Origin: Intrasporangiaceae bacterium
GTDB lineage: Bacteria; Actinomycetota; Actinomycetes; Actinomycetales; Dermatophilaceae
Length of the DNA stretch: 15,621 bases
Reading direction: 5' to 3'
Assembly: GCA_012518475.1 (NCBI GenBank)
Contig: JAAYSB010000182.1
Coordinates: 1 to 15,621, forward strand
This document shows, piece after piece, positions 7,126 to 15,621 of the stretch. The notes under the pieces were generated by a model. It had not been told where the DNA came from, ran no database searches, and worked only from the letters and a program-made list of their open reading frames with translations. Every line of letters starts with the position of its first letter. Position 1 is the stretch's first letter. Made by a program: the position numbers and the translations under genes.

Positions 7126-8049
7126 ATGGCGAGGCCGTGGATCGACGCGTGGCACGAGGCGCTGTACGGCCCCGACGGCCTCTACGTCCGGGACGAGCCG
7201 CACGCCCACTTCTCGACCGCCACCTCCCCCGGACTCGTCGAGGTCCTTGCCTCCGCAGTCGTGGAGCTGATGCGGCGCGATGGCCTGTCACGGTTCGTCG
7301 ACATCGCCGGCGGGGGTGGTGAGCTTGCCGCCGCGGTATGCGATCTCGCACCAGATCTGCACGTCACCTGTGTCGAGGTCCGGTCCCGGCCCGCGGATCT
7401 GGATCCGTCGATCGAGTGGGTCCGCTCCCCCGGCGGCGCCGCGTTGCCCGATGCGCTCCGTTCGCTCACCGGTGCTCTCGTGCTGGCTCATGAGTGGCTG
7501 GACAACGTGCCCTGCACCATCGCCGAGCGCGTCGGCTCCGCGCTGCAGGAGGTATGTGTGGGCACCGACGGCACCGAGTCGCTCGCGGGCCCGGTGGACG
7601 AGGCCGAGGCCGAGTGGGCGCAGCGGTGGTGGCCGCAGGGTGGGCGCGTCGAGATAGGCACAGCGCGGGATGACGCGTGGGCCGACCTGGTCTCCCGTCT
7701 CGACGACGGCCTCGCGGTGGCGGTCGACTACGGACACCTCCGTCAGGCGCGCCCGCAGACCGGCTCGCTCACCGCATACCGTCTCGGGGAGGTGGTCGTG
7801 CCGGTGCCCGACGGCTCGTGCGACCTGACGGCCCACGTCGCCGTCGACAGCCTCGTGCACGACCGGCTCCTCACCCAGCGTGAGCTCATCCGCGAACTCG
7901 GCCTGGTCCCAGCCTCACCGGACCGGGCGATGGCGCGCACCGACCCGGCCGGCTACCTACGGGCCCTCGCCCACCGGTCCGCGGTCGCCGCGATGTCCGA
8001 CCCGGACGGCCTGGGTGGGTTCCGGTGGGTCCTCGTACGGCGACCGTGA
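7126..8049 (+). CDS. MidA/NDUFAF7-family SAM-dependent methyltransferase
   Basis: The 307-residue protein carries the pattern of the MidA family (COG1565), whose mitochondrial member NDUFAF7 symmetrically dimethylates an arginine of the Complex I subunit NDUFS2 during assembly. The SAM-binding glycine motif is FVDIAGGGGEL (57-67), HEWLDNVP (122-129) corresponds to the family's NE.LDA.P motif, and VDYG (200-203), GSLTAYR (213-219) and DLTAHV (233-238) match later conserved blocks. It is shorter than typical bacterial MidA proteins (about 350-400), so it is a divergent member. A NuoD-type gene, homologous to NDUFS2, begins about 550 bases downstream on the same strand, so a NuoD-like protein is the obvious candidate substrate. 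That link is inference. Assignment to MidA rests on motif recognition, not a profile search. Confidence 0.82.
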   Translation: MARPWIDAWHEALYGPDGLYVRDEPHAHFSTATSPGLVEVLASAVVELMRRDGLSRFVDIAGGGGELAAAVCDLAPDLHVTCVEVRSRPADLDPSIEWVRSPGGAALPDALRSLTGALVLAHEWLDNVPCTIAERVGSALQEVCVGTDGTESLAGPVDEAEAEWAQRWWPQGGRVEIGTARDDAWADLVSRLDDGLAVAVDYGHLRQARPQTGSLTAYRLGEVVVPVPDGSCDLTAHVAVDSLVHDRLLTQRELIRELGLVPASPDRAMARTDPAGYLRALAHRSAVAAMSDPDGLGGFRWVLVRRP

Positions 8050-8073
8050 AGGGTCCGCGACGGTGAGGACGAC

Positions 8074-8537
8074 TCAGCCGGCGCCTTCACCGGCGGCACA
8101 CGGCATGGCGATGAGGGTGCGCGGCTCGGGCACCTCGGGTCCGTCGAGGTAGCTCTCCCAGGGCGCGTCCGTCGAGGTGTAGCCGTGGTCGGCCATCCAG
8201 GCCTCCGCCCGCTGCCACGTGGCCCCCACGGAGTCATAGGAGCCGCGGTGCATCACCTGGACGGCCGGACCGCCCGGCAGTCGGCCGGACGTCACCCCGG
8301 CACCCTCGACCGGCCCGTCGACGGGGAAGCCGGCCTCGATGTCCCACCCGGAATCGTCCATGGCCGTGTAGCGCGCGAAGGGGGGCCGACAATCGTGCGC
8401 CCACCGCCCGTGACGGCGCCCATGACCGTCCCGAACGCTCTGCCGAGGAACTCGGCGATCCCGTCGTGCGGCACCCTGTCCCGCAGCACCGCCGTCTGTT
8501 GCTCGGTGAGCTCCACCAGTGCGATCTCGTCGGTCAT
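8074..8537 (-). pseudogene. GyrI-like / AraC effector-binding-domain protein, frameshifted
   Basis: Two overlapping reading frames together give one protein of 154 residues. The first runs from ATG 8537 (MTDEIALVELTEQQTAVLRD...) to GPP at residues 51-53; the second continues FARYTAMDDSGWDIEAGFPV and reaches the stop at 8074-8076. The join lies in a run of six G's (8380-8385, C's on the coding strand), where a seventh base would restore the frame. The composite resembles the stand-alone GyrI-like small-molecule-binding domain, with GPPFARY, WDIEAGFPV and a C-terminal W.SYL.GPE segment. The gene may be a real pseudogene, an assembly or sequencing error, or translated by -1 slippage, since C_CCC_CCT is a correctly phased slippery heptamer. 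It converges with the MidA-like gene and diverges from nuoD. Confidence 0.75.
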
Positions 8538-8572
8538 ACCCCCACTCTGCTCCTCACCTCCCGCCGCGTCGA
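8538..8572 (-). promoter_or_regulatory. probable leaderless promoter for the GyrI-like gene
   Basis: CAGAGT (8544-8549, minus strand) lies 6 bases before the ATG at 8537. TCGACG (8567-8572) is 17 bases further upstream and matches 4 of 6 positions of TTGACA. The spacing is ideal for a sigma-70-type promoter. Confidence 0.4.
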
Positions 8573-8584
8573 GAGCAGGTGGGG

Positions 8585-8596
8585 CAGACTGGCACT
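8585..8596 (+). promoter_or_regulatory. leaderless promoter -10 for the nuoD-like gene
   Basis: CAGACT (8585-8590), one base from the actinobacterial -10 TAGACT, ends 6 bases before the GTG at 8597. A purine-rich AGGTGGGG at 8577-8584 is 12 bases from the start and could be a weak ribosome site instead. The promoter is back to back with that of the GyrI-like gene within 59 bases. Confidence 0.4.
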
Positions 8597-9769
8597 GTGA
8601 CATCCGACACCCGCCACCGCGCCCTCGACGTCGGCGTGGGGGCCGGCGGTCTCGCGACCGCTGACATGGTCCTCAACATCGGCCCTCAGCATCCGGCGAC
8701 CCACGGCGTTCTGCGGCTGCGGATCGTCCTCGACGGCGAGCGGATCGTCTCTGCTGACCCGGTCATCGGCTACATGCACCGGGGGGCGGAGAAGCTCTTC
8801 GAGGTGCGCGACTACCGGCAGATCATCGTCCTGGCCAACCGGCACGACTGGCTGTCGGCGTTCAGCAACGAGCTCGGGGTCGTCCTGGCGGTCGAGCACA
8901 TGCTCGGCATGGAGATCCCCGAGCGGGCGACGTGGACCCGCACCCTGCTCGCCGAGCTGAACCGGGTCCTGTCGCACCTGATGTTCCTCGGCTCCTACCC
9001 GCTCGAGCTCGGGGCGATCACACCGATGTTCTATGCGTTCCGCGAGCGCGAGGACATCCAGGCAGTTCTCGAGGAGGCGTCCGGCGGGCGACTGCACTAC
9101 ATGTTCAACCGCGTCGGCGGGCTCAAGGAGGACCTCCCCGCCGGCTGGCTAGGGCGGGTCCGTGCGGCGGTGGCCCAGGTGCGCACGAAGATGACCGATA
9201 TCGAGTCGATGCTCGTCGGCAACCCCATCCTTCAGGCCCGCACCATCGGCGTCGGTGTCCTCTCCCCCGAGCTCGTCCACGCCTACGGCGTCTCCGGACC
9301 GATCGCCCGGGCCAGCGGAGTCGACGTCGACCTGCGGCGCGACGCGCCCTACCTCGCCTATGAGGAGCTCTTCGCGCCAGGGGGTCCGGGCCGCGTCGTG
9401 ACTCGCACGGCCGGCGACTCCCTCGCGCGGCTGGAGGTGCTCCTCGAGCAGGTGCACGTCTCGCTCGACCTCGCCGACGCCTGCCTCGATCGGCTCGCCT
9501 CGCTCCCTCCGGGCCCGGTCAACCAGAGGCTGCCCAAGGTGCTCAAGGTTCCCGAGGGCGAGCACTACGTCGCGACAGAGAACCCGCTGGGCTTCAACGG
9601 CTACTTCCTCGTCTCGCGCGGTGAGAAGACCCCGTGGCGGCTCAAGCTGCGCTCGGCGTCCTTCTCCAACGTCCAGGTGCTCCGCGAGATGCTCCCCGGG
9701 TGCCTCGTCGCGGACATGGTCTCTGTCCTGGGCTCGATGTTCTTCGTCGTCGGGGATGTCGACAAGTAG
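8597..9769 (+). CDS. nuoD: stand-alone NuoD paralogue (NADH-quinone oxidoreductase 49-kDa-type subunit)
   Basis: The 390-residue protein aligns along its length with Complex I subunit NuoD/Nqo4/NDUFS2, which helps form the quinone pocket at the peripheral arm. NIGPQHPATHGVLRL (27-41), GYMHRGAEKLFE (58-69), ELNRVLSHLMFLG (120-132), GAITPMFYAFRERED (139-153), VGGLKEDLP (173-181) and the C-terminal GDVDK ending are characteristic. Against remembered bovine/human mature numbering there is a constant offset of 23 through this region: His59 is His36 and Arg85 is Arg62 (both kept), while Tyr108 is Trp85 and Asp160 is Glu137 (both changed). There are no hydrogenase-type CxxC pairs. No other nuo gene is nearby, so it is probably a second copy, like nuoD2 of Streptomyces, of unproven function. 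GTG at 8597 is chosen because homology begins about 20 residues later and a -10 lies 6 bases upstream. Confidence 0.9.
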   Translation: MTSDTRHRALDVGVGAGGLATADMVLNIGPQHPATHGVLRLRIVLDGERIVSADPVIGYMHRGAEKLFEVRDYRQIIVLANRHDWLSAFSNELGVVLAVEHMLGMEIPERATWTRTLLAELNRVLSHLMFLGSYPLELGAITPMFYAFREREDIQAVLEEASGGRLHYMFNRVGGLKEDLPAGWLGRVRAAVAQVRTKMTDIESMLVGNPILQARTIGVGVLSPELVHAYGVSGPIARASGVDVDLRRDAPYLAYEELFAPGGPGRVVTRTAGDSLARLEVLLEQVHVSLDLADACLDRLASLPPGPVNQRLPKVLKVPEGEHYVATENPLGFNGYFLVSRGEKTPWRLKLRSASFSNVQVLREMLPGCLVADMVSVLGSMFFVVGDVDK

Positions 9770-9790
9770 CGCCTTCGCGCCTCGTGGTCG

Positions 9791-10390
9791 TCACCGACGG
9801 CGCAGGACACTGACGGCGAAGTCGGCGTCCTCGTGCCAGGGCCGCAGGTCCCAGGTCGCGAAACGGTGCTCCAGGAACAGCTCCGCCGCCGGACACAGAG
9901 CATCGAGATCAGCCGGGGTGAACCCCTCAGACACGCGGCAACCGATCACGACGAAGCCCCCCTCGCGCACATGCGCAGCGACGCGCTCGACGGCTCGCGC
10001 ACGGTGCTCCTCAGTGATGAAGTCCATGACGTTGCCTGCGATGTATGCGCCGTCGAAGGGCTCGGGTTCGCCGAGCTTCACCAGGTCCAGGTGGACGAGG
10101 TCGCTGACGAGCCACGTGGCGTCCGGGTAGTCCTCGGCAGCGGCTTGGACGAGTGCCGGATCGATGTCGACGCCGACGACCCGATGGCCGAGAGAGGCGA
10201 GATAGCCGCCGTGACGGCCGGGGCCACAGCCGGCGTCGAGCAGTCGTGCCGAGCGGGGCGCCAGGACATCGACCAGCCGCGCCTCACCCTGGAGGTCAAC
10301 CCCCTCCTGCGCCATGGTGCGGAAGCGCTCGATGTACCACCGGGAGTGGTCGGGGTCCTCGACTCCTGGCCAGCGGGTCGTCCCAGTCAC
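9791..10390 (-). CDS. class I SAM-dependent methyltransferase
   Basis: The 199-residue protein has a clear class I methyltransferase core. Motif I is LLDAGCGPGRHGGYL (50-64), the acidic SAM-ribose contact is VDID (74-77), and SDL at 96-98 with FDGAYIAGNVMDF (112-124) corresponds to motifs II and III. The C-terminal end WHEDADFAVSVLRR is a typical final strand pair. The substrate cannot be told from the sequence. The start is GTG (10388-10390), overlapping the DUF3180 stop as GTGA; the longer open frame upstream lies over DUF3180 and lacks homology. It is the last gene of the ftsH-fol run and ends 21 bases from the convergent nuoD-like gene, with no strong terminator between them. Confidence 0.88.
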   Translation of the reverse strand: MTGTTRWPGVEDPDHSRWYIERFRTMAQEGVDLQGEARLVDVLAPRSARLLDAGCGPGRHGGYLASLGHRVVGVDIDPALVQAAAEDYPDATWLVSDLVHLDLVKLGEPEPFDGAYIAGNVMDFITEEHRARAVERVAAHVREGGFVVIGCRVSEGFTPADLDALCPAAELFLEHRFATWDLRPWHEDADFAVSVLRRR

Positions 10391-10854
10391 GTCGCCGCAC
10401 CGTCCCGAGGATCCTTCGGCAGGCGGCACCAGTGCTGGGCGAGAAGCCCAGCGACGCTCAGGACCACCCCGGCCGCGATGAGGACTCCGAGCGGCACGAG
10501 CTGGCGGGCATAGGGGGTGAGGTCCCGGTCCGGCAGAAGGATCGCAAGGTGGCCGAGGAACCAGCCGACGACCACGGCCCCCGTGATCGCGCCCGCTTGG
10601 GCGAGCCGCAGTGCCCGCGCGGCCCGCAGGACGGTGAAGTCCTTGTCGTGCCGGCCGTGTTGGTAACGCCGGACCTGCCAACCTCCCCAGAGGACGAGCA
10701 CCGCGAGCACGAGGAGCACGACGACGGTGAGCCAGGCAGGACCGGGCAGGAGGCTCCCGCTGCGGGCGTAGAAGTGCCACAGGACGGCAGAGAACAGGGT
10801 GGTCGCTGCCGCGACAGTGACGAGGTGGACCGGACGCAGTCCGTCGAGAAGCAT
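10387..10854 (-). CDS. DUF3180 membrane protein
   Basis: The 155-residue protein has four hydrophobic segments (about 8-28, 38-59, 85-107 and 117-140), with a basic loop RRYQHGRHDKDF between the second and third and a charged C-terminus. It matches DUF3180, found just after folK in many actinobacteria (mycobacterial counterpart Rv3605c, from memory). Its function is unknown; its place next to folate genes is a conserved association rather than evidence of a folate role. The ATG overlaps the folB-folK stop by one base (TGATG), and its stop overlaps the methyltransferase GTG. Confidence 0.88.
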   Translation of the reverse strand: MLLDGLRPVHLVTVAAATTLFSAVLWHFYARSGSLLPGPAWLTVVVLLVLAVLVLWGGWQVRRYQHGRHDKDFTVLRAARALRLAQAGAITGAVVVGWFLGHLAILLPDRDLTPYARQLVPLGVLIAAGVVLSVAGLLAQHWCRLPKDPRDGAAT

Positions 10855-11750
10855 CAGGACTCGTCCCCGCAGGTGGGTGCGGGCCGGACGCCGGCGGTGT
10901 CGACGTCCTCGACGAGCTCACGTACCTCTCGAACGCTCTCTCCGACCCGCAGCGCGGCCTCGGGGTCGGCATCGAGCCACGGCACGAGGACGAACCCGCG
11001 CTCGTGCGTGCGCGGGTGCGGCAGCGTGAGCCACTCCCTGTCGCTGCGGATGTCCGTATCCCGTCGCGGGTCGCCGTACTGGATCAGGTCGAGATCGAGG
11101 GTTCTTGCGCCCCAACGGATCTCACGGACACGTCCGGCGGCCGCCTCGATGGCGTGCAGCTCCCGCAGAACCCGCGCCGGGGAGAGCCTGGTCCGGCCGG
11201 TGACGACCGCGTTGAGATAGTCGGGCTGGACCGGTCCGCCGACCGGGTCGGTCTCGACGTAGTCGGAGACGACCAGCGGCCCGGTCACCACACGATCGAG
11301 CAGAGCGTCCTCGGCATCGGCGAGCCTCGCATACCGGTCCCCGAGATTGGTTCCGAGGGCGATGACGACGGGCACGAGCGGACGCTCCCGGCGGACTGTC
11401 ACGGTGACGTCGCCGAAGGGGACACCGACCGGCGCCTGTGGCTTGTGCACGGTGACGACGACGGCATCGACGAGCAGCGCGCTGAGGTCGGACGTGAGGA
11501 CGTCATCGGCGATGACACCTGCAAGCCGTTCGATGAGGTCGAAGGACGGCCCCTCGATCCGGGCGACGACCATCGCGGCCACCTCGGCGTAGTTGACCGT
11601 GTCGGCGAGGTCGTCACTCTCCCCCGCCGCTGTCAGATCGGCCTCGAGGGTCACGTCGACGACGAAGGTCTGCCCGTCGCGCTTCTCCTCCGGAAAGACG
11701 CCGTGGAAGCCGGTCGCGCTGATGCCCGACACCTGGATCCGGTCGGTCAC
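10854..11750 (-). CDS. folB-folK: fused dihydroneopterin aldolase / HPPK (FolB-FolK)
   Basis: One 298-residue chain carries two consecutive folate enzymes. Residues about 1-120 are FolB, which cleaves dihydroneopterin to 6-hydroxymethyl-dihydropterin: GFHGVFPEEK (14-23), Tyr54 in VNYAEV, and the catalytic-lysine region VHKPQAPVG (101-109, Lys103). Residues about 127-285 are FolK, which pyrophosphorylates that product: VIALGTNLGDR (129-139), DYLNAVV (177-183), RWGARTLDLDLIQYGD (212-227, metal-binding aspartates) and LPHPRTHERGFVLVPW (243-258). The fusion would suit direct handover, and FolP, next in the pathway, lies directly upstream. The start is GTG (11748-11750), overlapping the folP stop as GTGA. 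A six-residue extension to 11768 is open but less likely. Confidence 0.95.
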   Translation of the reverse strand: MTDRIQVSGISATGFHGVFPEEKRDGQTFVVDVTLEADLTAAGESDDLADTVNYAEVAAMVVARIEGPSFDLIERLAGVIADDVLTSDLSALLVDAVVVTVHKPQAPVGVPFGDVTVTVRRERPLVPVVIALGTNLGDRYARLADAEDALLDRVVTGPLVVSDYVETDPVGGPVQPDYLNAVVTGRTRLSPARVLRELHAIEAAAGRVREIRWGARTLDLDLIQYGDPRRDTDIRSDREWLTLPHPRTHERGFVLVPWLDADPEAALRVGESVREVRELVEDVDTAGVRPAPTCGDES

Positions 11751-12610
11751 TGCGCCACCCGCTCCCATGTCTGCGGACCCCCGCCGCGGTCCGGCGGGTC
11801 TTGCGGGCCTAGGAGCGCGACTGCGACGTCGACAGCGTCGACGGTGGAGCGGACGTCGTGCACACGCACTCCCCAGACGCCGGTTCCCGTGAGGTATGCG
11901 CTGGTCACCGCTGTCGCCACGTCCCGCTCGAGGGGTGGGCGAGAGTGACCCTCGGCGCGGCCCACCGACCCCAGGAACCCCTTGCGACTCGAACCGACAA
12001 GAACGCGGTGGTCGAGCGCGACGAGCGCGCCGATCCCGCGCAGCAGCTGCCAGTTGTGCTCGAAGCTCTTGGCGAACCCGAGACCCGGATCGAGGATGAT
12101 CCGCTCGGGCGGGACCCCGGCCGAGGTGAACTCCTCGACACGTCCGGTCAGCTCCGCGACCACCTCGCCGACGACGTCGTCATAGTGGGCCCGGGCATAC
12201 ATGTCACTGCTGTGACCCCGCCAGTGCATGAGGATGACGTCGCACCCGGAATCCGCTGCGGCAGAAGCCATCTCAGGATCGGCCAGGCCCCCGCTGACGT
12301 CGTTGATGTATGCGGCCCCCGCCTCAGTGGCCCTGCGCGCCACCTCGGCACGCATCGTGTCGATCGAGACGGTGATGCCGGCACCGACGAGCGCAGAGAC
12401 GACCGGCAGGGTCCGGTCGAGCTCGTCGGTGAGCTCGACACGGCCGGAGCCGGGTCGGGTCGACTCGCCGCCGACGTCGATGATGTCGGCACCCGCTGCG
12501 ACGAGCTCACCTGCGTGCGTGACTGCATCGTCGGGGTCGAGCCAGAAGCCGCCGTCGCTGAAGGAGTCGGGTGTCACGTTGAGGACGCCCATGATGACGG
12601 GCCTGGTCAT
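11747..12610 (-). CDS. folP: dihydropteroate synthase
   Basis: The enzyme condenses 6-hydroxymethyl-dihydropterin pyrophosphate with p-aminobenzoate to dihydropteroate; it is the sulfonamide target. The 287-residue TIM-barrel protein has NVTPDSFSDGG (11-21), DIIDVGGESTRPG (42-54), SIDTMR (82-87), INDVSGG (102-108), LMHWRGH (127-133), DPGLGFAKSFEHN (174-186), GSSRKGFLG (206-214) and a terminal RVHDVR (249-254). The ATG at 12608-12610 is chosen over an in-frame GTG at 12635-12637: a GAGG sits at 12619-12622 with 8 bases to the ATG, homology starts at once (MTRPVIMGVLNVTPD), and the GTG would lie inside folE. The 10-base gap to folE is the only non-overlapping junction in the fol run. Confidence 0.96.
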   Translation of the reverse strand: MTRPVIMGVLNVTPDSFSDGGFWLDPDDAVTHAGELVAAGADIIDVGGESTRPGSGRVELTDELDRTLPVVSALVGAGITVSIDTMRAEVARRATEAGAAYINDVSGGLADPEMASAAADSGCDVILMHWRGHSSDMYARAHYDDVVGEVVAELTGRVEEFTSAGVPPERIILDPGLGFAKSFEHNWQLLRGIGALVALDHRVLVGSSRKGFLGSVGRAEGHSRPPLERDVATAVTSAYLTGTGVWGVRVHDVRSTVDAVDVAVALLGPQDPPDRGGGPQTWERVAQ

Positions 12611-12620
12611 CGTCGCGGCC

Positions 12621-13215
12621 TCAACCGTGCTTGCCACCGAGCAGCAGCGACATCGCCTCGGACCGCGTGGCCGGGTTGCGCAGCTGGCCGCGGACGGCGG
12701 AGGTGATGGTGCGCGATCCCGGCTTGCGCACGCCGCGCATTGACATGCAGAGGTGCTCGGCCTCGATGACGACGATGACCCCCTGGGCGTTGAGGTACTC
12801 GACGAGGGAGTCGGCGATCTGGGTCGTGATCCGCTCCTGCACCTGCGGCCTGCGGGAGAACACGTCGACGAGGCGGGCCAGCTTGGACAGGCCCGTCACG
12901 CGGCCGTTCGCTGCCGGGATGTAGCCGATGTGCGCCTCGCCGTGGAAGGGCAGGAGGTGGTGCTCGCAGGTGGAGTACAACGGGATGTCCCGGACGATGA
13001 CGAGCTCGTCATGGTCGATCTCGAAGCTGCGCGAGAGGACGTCGGACGGGGACTGCTGGAGCCCCGCATAGAGCTCGACAGCGGCGCGCGCGACGCGGCC
13101 GGGGGTGTCGACCAGGCCCTCACGGTCCGGGTCCTCCCCGATCGCGAAGAGGAACTCGCGCACCGCGGCCTCGGCGCGGGCGACGTCGACCTGCGACTCT
13201 GCCGGGTCAGCGGCG

Positions 13216-13226
<11 letters not shown>
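12621..13226 (-). CDS. folE: GTP cyclohydrolase I
   Basis: The enzyme converts GTP to 7,8-dihydroneopterin triphosphate, the first step of folate synthesis. The 201-residue protein has FLFAIGEDPDREGLVDTPGR (25-44), the zinc site STCEHHLLPFHG (85-96; Cys87 and His90) with the third ligand Cys160 in EAEHLCMSMRGVRKPGS, and IGYIP...GLSKLARLVDVF. Zinc ligands are complete, so this is the classical metal-dependent type IA enzyme. The start is GTG (13224-13226), 11 bases inside the end of ftsH; the frame's extension to 13373 lies within ftsH and translates to low-complexity sequence. It is probably cotranscribed with ftsH and folP. Confidence 0.95.
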
Positions 13227-15333
<2,107 letters not shown>

Positions 15334-15407
15334 ATATGTGTGCGGGCTGGGGTGCGGCCCGCCCTTTCCTCACAGCGGTCGGGCGAGTGGGTGCTTCTCG
15401 CGTGGAT

Positions 15408-15433
15408 AACGCTACCTGGGCGCGGCGTGTTCC
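15408..15433 (-). promoter_or_regulatory. possible ECF-sigma (SigE/SigH-like) promoter for ftsH
   Basis: On the minus strand GGAAC (15429-15433), 17 bases, then CGTT (15408-15411) match the GGAAC-N17-CGTT pattern of envelope- and thiol-stress ECF sigma factors in actinobacteria. A sigma-70-like -10, TAGCGT (15409-15414), overlaps the second element. Transcription would begin near 15400, giving a leader of about 65-70 bases. Stress control would suit a membrane-quality protease, but this is a motif match only. Confidence 0.4.
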
Positions 15434-15496
15434 ATCGATTTGCGCCGGGCAGCGATCAGAGCCACGTCCTCACCACCGGCGGTCTCCACTGTGGGG

Positions 15497-15621
15497 TCAG
15501 CTGTAGACGTGCCGAGCGAGCGTGCCGATGTCCTTGAGCCCGCGATATGCCTCGGCATAGTCCAGGCCGTAGCCCACGACGAACTCGTTGGGGATGTCGA
15601 AGCCCACCCAGGTGCAGTCGA
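15497..15621 (-). CDS. hpt: hypoxanthine phosphoribosyltransferase, 3' end only
   Basis: The window edge cuts this gene. The 40 visible C-terminal residues include WVGFDIPNEFVVGYGLDYAE followed by AYRGLKDIGTLARHVYS and the stop. This is the distinctive C-terminus of bacterial Hpt, which salvages hypoxanthine (and guanine) to nucleotides using PRPP. The FDIP..FVVGYGLDY segment forms part of the purine-binding wall. Position just upstream of ftsH on the same strand is the classical bacterial order (tilS-hpt-ftsH). Confidence 0.93.
   Translation of the reverse strand, partial: DCTWVGFDIPNEFVVGYGLDYAEAYRGLKDIGTLARHVYS

Noticed and set aside
8074..8361. A separate 95-residue gene starting at ATG 8361
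   Set aside because: That ATG is inside the composite GyrI-like domain, and the preceding codons in the same frame (FARYTA) continue the family sequence. It is the 3' part of a frameshifted gene.
9770..9790. Bidirectional terminator between the convergent nuoD-like gene and the methyltransferase
   Set aside because: Only 21 bases are available, and the best stem is four base pairs.
12611..12637. A GTG start for folP nine codons upstream
   Set aside because: It lies inside folE, lacks a ribosome site, and the ATG at 12610 has GAGG at good spacing and begins the conserved sequence.

Overview
This window is GC-rich, gene-dense chromosomal DNA from an actinobacterium. The protein set and gene order suggest the Micrococcales, perhaps an Intrasporangiaceae-like lineage, but the genus is an inference. 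Evidence for this is the nucleoid protein Lsr2, frequent GTG starts, start-stop overlaps (GTGA, ATGA, TGATG), and a gene order that, from memory, follows the conserved hpt-ftsH-fol...pan-lysS-lsr2 neighbourhood of mycobacteria and Streptomyces. No mobile element, tRNA, rRNA or CRISPR array was seen. No gene-free stretch exceeds 200 bases.

Layout from right to left, mostly on the minus strand. The 3' end of hpt (15497-15621) precedes ftsH (13216-15333), which runs without real gaps into folate genes: folE, folP, a folB-folK fusion, a four-helix DUF3180 membrane protein, and a class I methyltransferase ending at 9791. In the centre (7126-9769) lies a different block. Two plus-strand genes, a MidA/NDUFAF7-family methyltransferase and a stand-alone NuoD paralogue, flank a minus-strand GyrI-like gene broken by a one-base frameshift in a homopolymer. 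Left of this, from 6986 down, is a four-gene overlapping cluster: a DUF2520 Rossmann protein, panC, nadB and nadC. Then comes lysS, a 63-residue membrane protein and lsr2.

The left cluster joins pantothenate synthesis to aspartate-to-NAD synthesis, and both pathways draw on aspartate. The right cluster makes tetrahydrofolate precursors behind the membrane protease FtsH. The central block is the least ordinary part. Its NuoD paralogue keeps the arginine that NDUFAF7 methylates in mitochondrial NDUFS2, but changes two quinone-pocket residues (Tyr to Trp, Asp to Glu). A NDUFAF7-family methyltransferase lies next to it. This suggests a methyltransferase-substrate pair serving a NuoD-like protein that is probably not the ordinary Complex I subunit.

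Five genes at the head of transcription units have a TAnnnT- or CAnnnT-like -10 hexamer ending 6 to 8 bases before the start codon, which points to leaderless transcripts. Several internal genes instead show Shine-Dalgarno sequences.
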